A stretch of 64,000 bases of DNA from positions 372,001 through 436,000 of the forward strand of contig NZ_CP064357.1 in assembly GCF_018141545.1 (NCBI RefSeq), given 5' to 3'. Shown here one piece after another: positions 1-8,361 of the stretch. Origin of the DNA: Miltoncostaea oceani (lineage in GTDB: Bacteria > Actinomycetota > Thermoleophilia > Miltoncostaeales > Miltoncostaeaceae). Each line of letters opens with the position of its first letter. Positions within the stretch are counted from its first letter, which is position 1. A program made the position numbers and the translations under genes. The notes below the pieces were generated by a model, which saw nothing but the letters and a program-made list of their open reading frames with translations, was not told the origin of the DNA and ran no database searches.

Positions 1-141
1 GAGCCCCGGGTGTCCGAGACGCTGCGGTCGCAGGTCGCCGAGTCTAAGCCATCCTGGCGGGAGCAGCCAACGTGATCCTCTCGACCCCTTCGCTGTCGTC
101 TCGATCGAGCGGCGACGTCGGTCCGCTAACTCCGCCCCGAG

Positions 142-867
142 TCAGTGGGGCGCGTCCCGTGGCCCTTGCCCCGGCTCGCCTGACATCTCCTCATCGAGGG
201 AGTCGAGCAACTGTGCGCGCGCCGGCCAGAGATCCCTGAAGCAGGGACCCTCGGCGTCAGCGGTGAGGGCATTGCCGCGGCGCTCGCCGAACCAGAGGGC
301 GAAGGCGTCTGCGAAGTCCTCACTCTCGGACGCGGTGCGCCCGGCGTGGTCGGTGACCCATCGGCCTCCCTGGATGAGCCCGATCCCGTCCGTCCGCTTC
401 CACCGCCGTTCTGTCAGCTGACCGTCGGCATCGCGCGCCGATTGCCAGCGGTGCGTGTACGCCTCCGGCCCATCTGGCAGATGCCGCTCGATCGCGTGAG
501 CGAGCTCGTGGTCGAGGACCAAGGGCGCGAGTGCGAGCGTGAAGGCCCCGTTCTCCTCATCGGCGAAGACGACGATCCGGCGATTCCTGGGGTCATAGAG
601 CGCGGCCGCCTGGGTGAATGCCTCGGGGCGGTGGTCGAGCAGGGTCACCGCGCCGAGCCAGAGTCCCGCCCCTGGGGGCCATCCGTCGACGATCGCGGTG
701 ATCGCGCGGTCGACCCCGGACGGGAGGCGCTCCGCGACCTCGATATCGACTCTGTTCGCGAGGAGACTTCGGGTCCTGGTCGTCCGGAGGGCTGTATCGA
801 GCGCCATCGTGCCATCCAGCCTGGGTGACGCGACCTGTGAGGCGCCTCCGGCCCGCCCCCGGCTCAT
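142..867 (-). CDS. HExxH zinc-peptidase-like protein with MSRGR tag
   Basis: A 241-residue protein with no signal peptide. Around residue 120 it has the zinc-peptidase signature LDHELAHAIE, and about 60 residues later an acidic stretch SESEDFADAF that could give the third zinc ligand, so a gluzincin-like metalloprotease fold is likely. I do not recognise the exact family. The N-terminus is MSRGRAGG, the tag shared by many unrelated proteins in this window. Its ATG overlaps the TAA stop of the upstream gene (TAATG), so the two are translationally coupled. The substrate is unknown. It could also be an inactive metalloprotease-like binding domain. Confidence 0.75.
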   Translation of the reverse strand: MSRGRAGGASQVASPRLDGTMALDTALRTTRTRSLLANRVDIEVAERLPSGVDRAITAIVDGWPPGAGLWLGAVTLLDHRPEAFTQAAALYDPRNRRIVVFADEENGAFTLALAPLVLDHELAHAIERHLPDGPEAYTHRWQSARDADGQLTERRWKRTDGIGLIQGGRWVTDHAGRTASESEDFADAFALWFGERRGNALTADAEGPCFRDLWPARAQLLDSLDEEMSGEPGQGPRDAPH

Positions 868-1286
868 TACGCCTTGAGGCCTGAGAAGGCGGTGTTGCGC
901 GCGTCCGGTCCGCGGGCGATGAGTGCCGCGCCGTCCAGATCGAGAAGGAGCAGCCCCGCGGTCTTGCCAGCCTCCTCATCCGCCGGCCAGGCGATCACGT
1001 CGAGGGCGCGGGAGGTCGAGGTCCAGAGCCCGAGCTTCTGCCGGTCCGCCGCGATGCTCGTCCGCTCGGCATAGGTGAGGCTGTGGATCCGGGCTGTGAA
1101 GGAGTGCTCGCTCACCCCCCGTACCCATCCGTCAGGGTCAGCCTGCTCGGATGCCGGATCGGACCAGGACGCGACCTCGCAGGTCATCGTGAGGGCGATC
1201 GCCCGTTGCGGCTCGTCGCGGACCTCGATGATCCTCGCGTTCACCGCGTAGAAGGAGTGGCCGCTGATCCGGTGGAGGATGTCCAT
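867..1286 (-). CDS. hypothetical protein, 139 aa
   Basis: A 139-residue soluble protein of no family I recognise. It starts with MDILHRISGHSFYAV and is rich in beta-type sequence. The ATG lies 6 nt downstream of a TACGGT box (minus strand, 1293-1298), which supports this start and a leaderless mRNA. It is the first gene of a two-gene operon with the zinc-peptidase-like gene; the stop TAA and next ATG overlap. It is one of the few genes here that ends in TAA. Confidence 0.75.
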   Translation of the reverse strand: MDILHRISGHSFYAVNARIIEVRDEPQRAIALTMTCEVASWSDPASEQADPDGWVRGVSEHSFTARIHSLTYAERTSIAADRQKLGLWTSTSRALDVIAWPADEEAGKTAGLLLLDLDGAALIARGPDARNTAFSGLKA

Positions 1287-1292
1287 GGGCCA

Positions 1293-1298
1293 ACCGTA
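1293..1298 (-). promoter_or_regulatory. -10 box of a leaderless promoter
   Basis: TACGGT on the minus strand, ending 6 nt before the ATG at 1286. The same TANNNT-N6-8-start arrangement recurs before most operon-leading genes of the window. Confidence 0.5.
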
Positions 1299-1340
1299 GG
1301 ACGGGTCCTTCTTCGCGCCTCGGTTCCCGCCGGTCCGGGG

Positions 1341-1601
1341 TCAGCCCCCGCGTGCTCCGAGCCAGCCCTTGCTGCGGCAGATCTCGGTTGCCTCTGTGAG
1401 GGTGAAGCGGGTCCGCGCGATGAAGTCGTCGCTGCGCGAGGAGGGGAGGGGCTCGTATTCCCACTGGCCTGAGCGGTTCATACAGAAGCCTCCAGAGCGG
1501 ACGATCGCCCAACGATCTCGGTCGCGCAGGGAGATCGTGACCCTCGTCTCCTCGAGCGAGAACTGACTGATGAACGGGACGAGCTCGGGCGGGATCTCCA
1601 T
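1341..1601 (-). CDS. hypothetical protein, 86 aa
   Basis: An 86-residue soluble protein of unknown family, MEIPPELVPF to LGARGG. The ATG at 1601 was chosen because a TATCTT box lies 6 nt upstream on the minus strand; longer in-frame starts would run through that promoter. No motif was recognised. Confidence 0.65.
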   Translation of the reverse strand: MEIPPELVPFISQFSLEETRVTISLRDRDRWAIVRSGGFCMNRSGQWEYEPLPSSRSDDFIARTRFTLTEATEICRSKGWLGARGG

Positions 1602-1717
1602 GAGGCGAAGATACGACCGCACTGTCCTGCGGCGCGCGAACTGGTGTGAGGCGCGAGGCAGGCGGGCCGTACCGAAGCTTGCCGCTTCGGGTCCCCGCCA
1701 CAGGCTACGGTGAGCAG

Positions 1718-2041
1718 GTGAGTGAACCCTTCCCCCGGGCGTCCGATGCCGACGAGAACGAACGCAACCTCGCCAGGCTGACTCTTGTCTGGGGGATGCT
1801 CGACCGGCTGGAGGTCGGTCCGAGCGGCCGGCTCGAGGGCCTCTCGGCATGCGAGAGGGATTGGCTTGGTCGCATCCTCATCTCCGGTCAGAGCGGCCTT
1901 GAGCTTCGGCTCGCTCTCGGGGTTGCGCTCAGTCTCTTCGAGTCCTCTCCGCGTCCGATGGTCAGGAACTCGATTGATCCTGGTCTCACGTCCGCCCTCG
2001 TGCGCTGCCACGCTCGTCGGTACTCACGCCGCGCCGGCTGA
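1718..2041 (+). CDS. hypothetical protein, 107 aa
   Basis: A 107-residue protein starting at GTG 1718 (VSEPFPRASDADENERN). It is acidic at the N-terminus, mostly helical afterwards, and ends in a basic tail. The start is placed 6 nt after a TACGGT box (1706-1711), matching the leaderless pattern of the window. No family was recognised. Confidence 0.6.
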   Translation: MSEPFPRASDADENERNLARLTLVWGMLDRLEVGPSGRLEGLSACERDWLGRILISGQSGLELRLALGVALSLFESSPRPMVRNSIDPGLTSALVRCHARRYSRRAG

Positions 2042-2095
2042 GACAACGAGCACAGATCCACCCTCGTCGGCTGTTCCCAGGCCCACCCTTGCCCG

Positions 2096-3196
2096 GTGTC
2101 CGCCCCGCTGCCATCCGCACTGCGTGTCCTCCGGGACGCGTCGATCTGGATCTCCACGGCCCTCGGCTTCCTGATCTCCCTCTGGCTCCTGCGCGAGCTG
2201 TCGTCGGTGGTCGTCCTTCTTGCCGTCTCCTCGATCATCGCCCTGTCCTTGGCGCCGTCCGTCGGCTGGGTCCAGCGGCACATCGGCGGCCGCCGCGGCC
2301 CGGCAGTCGCCGGCACGGTCGTCGGGGCCTTCGGCGTGATCGGCGGGGTGATCGCCGGCCTGATCGGTCCGCTCAACGACGCGATCCGCGAGTTCGCCGA
2401 CACGGCCCCATCCCGCCTCGAGTCGTTCGAGGGGTCGCCCTCCTACCACTGGCTCGACGAGCGGTTCGACCTCAACACCCGGCTGGACGAGCTGATCGGC
2501 AATCTGCCCGAGACACTCGGCGGCGCCGGCGGTGTGTTCGGGCTCGCCCAGGGCCTCGTGTCGGGGGTCTTCATGCTGATCACGGTGATCGTCATGTCGA
2601 TCATGCTCCTGATCTACGGACCGGCGATGAGGAGCGGAGTCCTCGCACTCCTGCGCCCGGCCAAGAGGCCGCGCTGGCAGCGCCTGTTCGGTGAGATGGA
2701 GCAGGTGGTGTCCGGCTATGCGATCGGGACACTCGGAGTCGCCACGATCGCCGCGCTGAGCGCCTGGGGCGCCTTGGCGCTGCTGGGCGTGCCCTACGCG
2801 CTCCTGCTGGCGGTCCTGGTCGGTCTGCTCGGCCTGATCCCGATGATCGGCGCCACGATCGGCGCGACCCTCGCGGTCGCGGTCGCCTTCGGAGTGGGGG
2901 TGAAGGTCGGGCTGATCGCCTTGGGCTTCTTCATCGCCTACCAGCAGCTGGAGAACCACCTGATCCAGCCGCAGATCATGCGCCGGACCGTGAACCTGAA
3001 CCCCCTTGTCGTTGTCGTCGCGATCGTCAGCGGAGTCTCCCTCTGGGGAATCCTCGGCGCGCTGATGGCGGTGCCGATCGCAGGGGTGCTACAAGTGCTC
3101 GTGAGAGACCTCTGGTGCGCGCGCCAGGCGGCGATCGCGGAGGACTCCGACCGGCCGATGATCGTCAGCCCCGAGCCCGGCGCAGGGGACGCCTGA
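2096..3196 (+). CDS. AI-2E family transporter (TqsA/PerM-like)
   Basis: A 366-residue inner-membrane protein with seven or eight hydrophobic segments. These are a hydrophobic hairpin near the N-terminus, one segment around residue 80, a non-membrane region at about 95-150, and a C-terminal bundle. The family signature is clear near residue 285-300 (QLENHLIQPQIM followed by LNPLVVVVA). Members export small molecules or ions, including autoinducer-2 in some species; the substrate cannot be read from sequence. Length matches the family norm (340-380). The start is a GTG. It stands alone, with the phosphoesterase beginning 113 nt downstream. Confidence 0.92.
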   Translation: MSAPLPSALRVLRDASIWISTALGFLISLWLLRELSSVVVLLAVSSIIALSLAPSVGWVQRHIGGRRGPAVAGTVVGAFGVIGGVIAGLIGPLNDAIREFADTAPSRLESFEGSPSYHWLDERFDLNTRLDELIGNLPETLGGAGGVFGLAQGLVSGVFMLITVIVMSIMLLIYGPAMRSGVLALLRPAKRPRWQRLFGEMEQVVSGYAIGTLGVATIAALSAWGALALLGVPYALLLAVLVGLLGLIPMIGATIGATLAVAVAFGVGVKVGLIALGFFIAYQQLENHLIQPQIMRRTVNLNPLVVVVAIVSGVSLWGILGALMAVPIAGVLQVLVRDLWCARQAAIAEDSDRPMIVSPEPGAGDA

Positions 3197-3309
3197 GGGC
3201 CCGGCAGGTGGGACGGGGCAGGAGGCAAACCACAGGCTCAGTCGCCAACGACGCCGGTGCCTGTGAGATCTCGGCTTCGGAGCCTCCGGGGCGACGTATC
3301 TTCGATTCC

Positions 3310-4056
3310 ATGAAGCTCGCCGTCCTCAGCGACACCCACGCCAACCCGCTGGCCCTCGAAGCGGTTCTCAGCGACGCGCATTCACGCGGCGTCGATGAGG
3401 TCTGGCACCTCGGGGATGCGGTCGACTGGGGCTGGGACCCCGAGACGGTGGTCACCCGACTGCGCGAGGAGGTGTCGCTCAACCTCGCCGGCAACCACGA
3501 CCTCCTGGTGCTCGGGAAGACCGACCCCGAGCCCTTCTCCGAGGCCTCCCATGAGAGCTCCAGGTACAGCTTCCCGCGCCTGAGCGGGGAGTCCCGCGCC
3601 TACCTGGACACCCTCGCCCCGCTCCAGGAGAGGGGCGACCTCGACCTGGTCGCCTGCCACGGGAGCCCGGTTGACCCGGTGTGGGGCTACTCCGACACCA
3701 ACAAGGCCGCCGAGTCGACCTTCGCCGCCCAGGGGGCGCGCCTGGTCGTCTGCGGGCACACCCACCTACCTCGCGCCCACCGTGAGCGCGCTGACACCAC
3801 CAGGCGGCGAGTCCGCCTCTACGACACACGCCCGATGGTGCCCTTCGACCTCGCAGACCATCGCTGGCAGCTGAACGCCGGGTCGGTCGGGATGCCTCGC
3901 GGCACCCGCGACCCGCGGGCGCAGTGGCTGCTGCTCGACCTGGCCGCCAACTCGGCGATGCTCGTGGCCACGACCTACGACGCGCGGGCAGCCCGGGCGG
4001 CGATGCTCGGGGCCGGCCTCGGCTCCGACTGGGCGAAGATGATCCCGGTCGGATGA
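3310..4056 (+). CDS. calcineurin-like metallophosphoesterase
   Basis: A 248-residue cytosolic phosphoesterase with the whole metal-binding set: SDTHANP at residues 7-13, HLGDAVDWG near 40, GNHD near 60, CHGSP near 118 and CGHTHLP near 150. This is the YfcE/PrpE type of binuclear metallophosphatase. The substrate is unknown; nucleotides, phosphodiesters or phosphoproteins are all possible. A TATCTT box sits 7 nt before the ATG. Its TGA stop overlaps the ATG of the glutamyl-tRNA synthetase gene (ATGA), so the two are coupled, a pairing I do not know as standard. Confidence 0.9.
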   Translation: MKLAVLSDTHANPLALEAVLSDAHSRGVDEVWHLGDAVDWGWDPETVVTRLREEVSLNLAGNHDLLVLGKTDPEPFSEASHESSRYSFPRLSGESRAYLDTLAPLQERGDLDLVACHGSPVDPVWGYSDTNKAAESTFAAQGARLVVCGHTHLPRAHRERADTTRRRVRLYDTRPMVPFDLADHRWQLNAGSVGMPRGTRDPRAQWLLLDLAANSAMLVATTYDARAARAAMLGAGLGSDWAKMIPVG

Positions 4057-5561
4057 CGGTGATGATCGACACACCGGCGCCCCCGGTTGTCCTCGAGTCG
4101 ACGGCCCGGCCTGTGACCTCGACCTCGAGGCTGAGGTTCGCGCCGTCCCCGACCGGGTTCCTGCATGTCGGGGCGGCGCGGACCGCCCTCTACAACCACC
4201 TGCTCGCGCGTCGTCACGGCGCGGCGTTCATCCTGCGCATCGAGGACACCGACCGCGAGCGACACGATGACAGTGCCGTGGCGCAGATCATCAGCGCCCT
4301 CGGTTGGCTCGGCATCGACTGGGACGAGGGCCCGGGCGCCCCAGGCCCCGATGGTCCGTATGCCTGCAGCGCCAGGGCGGACGTCTACGCCGCCGCCGCC
4401 GCGCATCTGCTTTCCGCCGCTCGCGCCTACCCGTGCTTCTGCTCTGCCGAGCAGCTTGCCGCGGACCGCGAGCTCGCCAAGACTGAGGGGCGCGCCCAGG
4501 TCTACTCCGGTCGTTGCCGGAACCTCACCGAGGCCGAGCGGGCAGCGCGGATCGCCGCCGGCGCGGCGCCGGCCCTGCGTCTGCTCATGCCGTCGCAGAC
4601 GATCAGGATCCAGGACATGGTCCGGGGCGAGGTGACGTTCGAGAGCGCGCAGCTCGGAGACCACATCATCGTCAGGCCCGACGGGACCCCGACCTACAAC
4701 TTCGCCAACCCGGTGGACGACCATGCGATGCGGATCAGTCACGTCCTCCGCGGTGAGGACCTGCTGCCGAGCACCGGACGCCAGATGGCGGTGATCGCGG
4801 CTCTCGGCGGCCAGTTGCCTTCCTACGGGCACCTGCCGATGGTCAACGGCGCCGACGGCCGGAAGCTCTCAAAGCGCCACGGAGACTGCGCGGTCGAGGA
4901 CTTCCAGACGCGCGGGATCTGCGCCGAGGCGCTTGTGAACCAGCTCGCTCTCGTGGGATGGAGCCCGGAGGGGGAGGAGCAGGTCATGACCCGCGCTGAG
5001 ATCCAGGATCGGTTCTCCCTCGGGCGCGTCCATCGCTCCGCAGCGGTCTTCGATGAGCGCAAGCTCGCCAGCCTGAACGGTGATCACCTCCGGGCGATGC
5101 CGGCGCCCCTGTTCCTCGAGCGCCTCCGCGACTATCTGCGTGCGGCCGACGCCGAGCTCCACGACGAGCCCCGCCTGCCTGAGTTGGCCTCCTTCATCCA
5201 GGAGAAGATCGGCCGCTCGCTCGAGGAGTTCCCCGGCCTCGCCCGCCCGCTCCTCGCCCGGCTGGGGCCGGAGGACAAGGCCGCCGCCGTCCTCGGCTCG
5301 GCGGACACGCCGCGCGTCCTCGCCGCGGCGCGCGAGTGCCTGTCCGAGCTGATGCCGTTCACCGTTCCGGTGGTCGAGGCGGGACTCCGGCAGCTCCCGG
5401 AGGCGCTCGGGCTGAGCATGCGAAAGTGCTTCGCCCCGATCCGGTGCGCGGTCAGCGGCCGAGTGGTGTCACCCGGGCTTGCCGAGTCGATCGTCTTCCT
5501 CGGACGCGACGAGTCCCTCGCGCGTCTCGGAGCCGCAGCCCGGGCGTCCCACCAGCCCTGA
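4053..5561 (+). CDS. gltX: glutamyl-tRNA synthetase
   Basis: A 502-residue class I synthetase that charges tRNA-Glu. The HIGH motif is HVGA at about residue 38 within APSPTGFLHVG. The KMSKS motif is KLSKR near residue 271. A cysteine cluster CFCS near 127 with YSGRC near 150 matches the zinc-binding insert of many GluRS enzymes. The C-terminal anticodon-binding helical domain is present and the length is normal. The first ATG (4053) overlaps the stop of the phosphoesterase; a second ATG lies at 4062. Whether it also charges tRNA-Gln cannot be told from sequence alone. It is immediately followed by the RNase P RNA gene. Confidence 0.95.
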   Translation: MTVMIDTPAPPVVLESTARPVTSTSRLRFAPSPTGFLHVGAARTALYNHLLARRHGAAFILRIEDTDRERHDDSAVAQIISALGWLGIDWDEGPGAPGPDGPYACSARADVYAAAAAHLLSAARAYPCFCSAEQLAADRELAKTEGRAQVYSGRCRNLTEAERAARIAAGAAPALRLLMPSQTIRIQDMVRGEVTFESAQLGDHIIVRPDGTPTYNFANPVDDHAMRISHVLRGEDLLPSTGRQMAVIAALGGQLPSYGHLPMVNGADGRKLSKRHGDCAVEDFQTRGICAEALVNQLALVGWSPEGEEQVMTRAEIQDRFSLGRVHRSAAVFDERKLASLNGDHLRAMPAPLFLERLRDYLRAADAELHDEPRLPELASFIQEKIGRSLEEFPGLARPLLARLGPEDKAAAVLGSADTPRVLAAARECLSELMPFTVPVVEAGLRQLPEALGLSMRKCFAPIRCAVSGRVVSPGLAESIVFLGRDESLARLGAAARASHQP

Positions 5562-5594
5562 CTCACGAAGGGCGTTCCGGGCGCCAGGGTGACG

Positions 5595-5600
5595 TATGGT
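5595..5600 (+). promoter_or_regulatory. -10 box for the RNase P RNA gene
   Basis: TATGGT, ending 8 nt before the first base of helix P1. The same hexamer, in the context CGTATGGTCA, precedes the tRNA gene at 18981, suggesting a shared stable-RNA promoter type. Confidence 0.5.
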
Positions 5601-5608
5601 CATCTCAC

Positions 5609-5874
5609 GGAGACGGCGCGTGCGGCCTGGCGCGGGGGTCCTGAGGGGCCTTCGAGGAAAGTCCGGACACGTCCCCGGCGCGAGTCGGGTGGAAACGTGG
5701 GTGTTCGTAGTGGGAGAGGCGCTTCGCGCACCTCGTTCGGACCACCAGAGCCTGCGGCGTGCAACCTCAAACAGGGCGGGTCACCGAGTCGCCCAGGTGG
5801 AGGGCACAGATGGATGTCAGGCTCGGCGCCGCGAGGCGCTAGACAGAATCCGGCTTACAGCCCGCGCCGTCTCC
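5609..5874 (+). ncRNA. rnpB: RNase P RNA, miniature bacterial type
   Basis: The catalytic RNA of RNase P, which removes tRNA 5' leaders. Helix P1 is a perfect 12-bp pairing of 5609-5620 with 5863-5874. The universal core is present: GAGGAAAGTCCGG at about 5654-5666 and AGACAGAATCCGGCTTACAG at 5841-5860, with AGATGGATG before it. The whole gene is only about 266 nt, against roughly 330-400 nt for ordinary bacterial genes. I cannot find the usual GUGCCACAGAAA block, so the specificity domain seems reduced. It follows the glutamyl-tRNA synthetase gene by 47 nt. It could be the only copy or an extra one carried by an element. Confidence 0.93.
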
Positions 5875-5955
5875 TCGCAGTGCCCTTCGTGTCTGAACCT
5901 ACGACCGATGCGCCGCGCATGCGGACCCCACGTCGCGGTGGGGGCGGCGATCGCT

Positions 5956-6795
5956 TCAGTCAGCCGGGGGGAGCGCGTATTCGTCGACCGCCTCGACCGG
6001 GAAGGCGACCGGCCCCGGTGTTGATGCGGTGGTGCGCCCGGCGGCGGGCGCACCACCGAAGCTCAGCCCGACGGCGGCCATCGCCCGGACCCGTCCGTAC
6101 ACCGCGCTCCATGCGAGCTCACGCTGGCGGTGCCAGGCCGGGGTTCCGGCGTCCTGGCCGGCCCAGCACCGGTACACGCCGACCTCCCGGGGGAGCCAAT
6201 ACCCGGGCACGAGCTCCGAGAGCGCGCCGACGAGCAGGAGGTCGTCGGAGCGGGGGAGGGCTCCCCATCCACCGAGCGCGCGGACCATCGTGCTGCGCAT
6301 CACCAGGTTGCCGCACCAGAGGGGGAACGAGGGTCGGCGGGCGAACTCGTCCATGACCCATCCCGGCTCGACCTGGCCCTCGGAGATGTCGGATGAGTGA
6401 TCGGCCTCGGTCTGCCCGTCCTCGCGCAGGATGTGCATCAGCCCCCCGACCCAGGAGATCTCCGGGAGGGCGCCGATCCGCTCGAGCTGGTGCTCGAGCC
6501 CTTCGGGGAAGATCAGGCTGTCCTGGTCGAGGACGCGGATCCAGTCCCCGCGCGCTCGTGCGAGCGCCAGGTTGCGGGTCCCTGCGACGCCGGCGCGGAT
6601 GTGGTTCGCTCCGTAACGGGTCCGGGGATCGTCACCGACGACCTCGTGGAGGTGGGGGTGCTCCCCGTCCTCCTGGACGATCCATTCGAGTTCCCAACCC
6701 GCCGGAAGGCGCTCGGCGAACAGGCTCTCCCGAGCCTCGGTGATGAACCGCGCACTCGGAGCCCATGCGGCGGTGATGACTGACAGGAGGGGCAC
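5956..6795 (-). CDS. family 2 glycosyltransferase
   Basis: A 279-residue GT-A fold protein. The N-terminus LSVITAAW is the nucleotide-sugar binding strand, RNLALARARGDWI is the typical helix, and VLDQDSL near residue 92 stands at the DxD metal site. A later stretch LPRSDDLLLVGAL would be the acceptor-side acidic motif. It probably transfers a sugar from a nucleotide sugar; the acceptor is unknown. The GTG start follows a TAGGAT box by 9 nt. No polysaccharide cluster surrounds it. Confidence 0.82.
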   Translation of the reverse strand: MPLLSVITAAWAPSARFITEARESLFAERLPAGWELEWIVQEDGEHPHLHEVVGDDPRTRYGANHIRAGVAGTRNLALARARGDWIRVLDQDSLIFPEGLEHQLERIGALPEISWVGGLMHILREDGQTEADHSSDISEGQVEPGWVMDEFARRPSFPLWCGNLVMRSTMVRALGGWGALPRSDDLLLVGALSELVPGYWLPREVGVYRCWAGQDAGTPAWHRQRELAWSAVYGRVRAMAAVGLSFGGAPAAGRTTASTPGPVAFPVEAVDEYALPPAD

Positions 6796-6838
6796 GCCGG
6801 AGCCATCCTAGGAGAGGTCCCCCGACCAGCGGGCGTTC

Positions 6839-7183
6839 TCACTCAACGCGCGGGATGACCCGGTAGAGCCAGCTCGGCAGTCCCTTGGAGCAGAGTCCGG
6901 GGATCGCCTGGACCTCATCCCCCTCGAGGGACAGCGCGGCGAGGAGCTCGCCAGCGAGTGAACGCTCGATGCCGAGGTCGTCGCCGATCTCGCGCGCGCT
7001 CGCCACTTCATCGGAGGGGAGGCCCCTGAGGTAGTAGACGATCCGCTCACACAGCCGGGCGAGCGACTCGTCGAAGGTGCGGCAGTGGGCATCGACCACT
7101 TTGTCAGCGTGGACGACGAAGGCTTCCCAACCGCCGAAGCGACTGACGATCTGCGCGACGAGGGTCTCGGATGGCTCGGTCAT
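6839..7183 (-). CDS. hypothetical protein with winged-helix-like region
   Basis: A 114-residue soluble protein. Residues about 55-100 (SARE-IGDDLGIERSLAGELLAAL followed by a short wing-like stretch) look like a winged helix-turn-helix, so a DNA-binding role is possible. The N-terminal half is helical with several cysteine and histidine residues. Confidence in the fold is modest. Confidence 0.65.
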   Translation of the reverse strand: MTEPSETLVAQIVSRFGGWEAFVVHADKVVDAHCRTFDESLARLCERIVYYLRGLPSDEVASAREIGDDLGIERSLAGELLAALSLEGDEVQAIPGLCSKGLPSWLYRVIPRVE

Positions 7184-7434
7184 CAGTCCCGCCCTTTCGC
7201 CGGATCACTTCGGGCACAGTGCGCCGAGACGCAACCCGCCGGGTGGCGGTTACATCACAGAGCGGGCGCATCTTCCGCCTTCCTGGGTCGCCTCAGGGCC
7301 GTACCTAGTGCAGACACCTACTCATCGCCAGGCCACACTGCTGGACCGGCAGCCTGCACCGCTGCGGATCCGGCGTATCCCTTTGAGTAGGCGGCGCGAG
7401 CCGCAGGACGGATCGCCCAAGGGAGCCCCGAGTC
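7184..7434. other. divergent intergenic region with a distant inverted repeat
   Basis: A 251-nt gap between divergent genes. It contains CCTACTCA at 7317-7324 and its complement TGAGTAGG at 7384-7391, enclosing about 59 nt. This could be the base stem of a structured leader of the downstream secreted protein or an operator pair. A ribosome-binding sequence (AAGGGAG) precedes the ATG at 7435, so that mRNA has a leader. No known riboswitch class was recognised. Confidence 0.3.
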
Positions 7435-8076
7435 ATGAGATCGATCGCCGCAGTCCTCCTCGCCCTCGGAGCCTGCGCGGCCTCCGCCGCCTTCGCAGCC
7501 CCTTCCCCCGAGCGCGTCTCGGGCAACGGCGCCGTGGCCGTCGACAGCTCGGCCGGTGAGCGCCTGTATGAGATCCGCCTCGGCGCCGGCGACCTGCTGC
7601 GGATCACCCAGCGCGATCCGGACCGCGCCCGGGTGGAGGTCCTCGCCCCGGACATGGAGGGCAACTGGGTCCGCTCGCTGCCCTTCGCGTCCCCCCGCGG
7701 CGCCGTCCGCGCCCCTCGCACCGGCGTCTACCTGATGCGCGTCAGCCCGGGCTCCCAGCCCGGGCACGCCACCATCGCCCTCTCCACCCGGCGCCGCGTC
7801 CTTCTCGACCTGCGGGCCGCGAGCCTGCCGGGGCACCGGTTGCGGATCTCCCTCTCCGCCCGGGATGCCTTCCGGTCCACCGTGCCTGTACGCGCCAGGA
7901 TCCTCGCCCGCGGGGCGACCGGCCCTGAGCGACTGGTCGGGATCGTCGGCCCCGGAAGCCGCACGCTCTCGATCCCGAAGGCACTGCGCGACCAGGAGAG
8001 CCTCACAATCACCGCCCGAGTGGCCGCCGGTGGCGGCTACGCCCTGTCCAGCGACTCCCTCCGCCTCGCACGATGA
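7435..8076 (+). CDS. secreted beta-rich protein of unknown function
   Basis: A 213-residue exported protein. The N-terminal 21 residues are a signal peptide (MRSIAAVLLALGACAASAA, cleavage near AFA-AP). The rest is predicted beta-sandwich-like, with alternating hydrophobic strands and no cysteine in the mature part. It may be a carbohydrate- or wall-binding domain; I do not recognise the family. The stop overlaps the ATG of the next gene (ATGA). Confidence 0.75.
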   Translation: MRSIAAVLLALGACAASAAFAAPSPERVSGNGAVAVDSSAGERLYEIRLGAGDLLRITQRDPDRARVEVLAPDMEGNWVRSLPFASPRGAVRAPRTGVYLMRVSPGSQPGHATIALSTRRRVLLDLRAASLPGHRLRISLSARDAFRSTVPVRARILARGATGPERLVGIVGPGSRTLSIPKALRDQESLTITARVAAGGGYALSSDSLRLAR

Positions 8077-8348
8077 GCGACGCCGAGCGCGCCGGGGCGG
8101 CGGAACCGACGGCACGAAAGGACCTGAGCGGCTGTCCGGAGTGCGGGGGATGGATCACCCAGGTCGGAAAACTGACGACCCACCAACGGGTCGTGATCCA
8201 CGACGGCGAGCCGCGCTACGAGGAGGAGTGGGAGCCCCAGCTCGATGATCACGACGTGGTCGGCTATCTCTGCGAGGAGGATCCCTCGCACCGCTGGGCC
8301 GGTCTCGATGATCTGCTGGCGAACGTGATCGACGGCGTCGACCGCTGA
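8073..8348 (+). CDS. small zinc-ribbon-like protein
   Basis: A 91-residue acidic protein. CPEC near residue 21 is a zinc knuckle; a single later cysteine and histidine (YLCEEDPSHRW) could complete the site. It is coupled by a 4-nt overlap to the secreted protein upstream. No function is assigned. Confidence 0.65.
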   Translation: MSDAERAGAAEPTARKDLSGCPECGGWITQVGKLTTHQRVVIHDGEPRYEEEWEPQLDDHDVVGYLCEEDPSHRWAGLDDLLANVIDGVDR

Positions 8349-8361
8349 GGATGCGAAGGCG

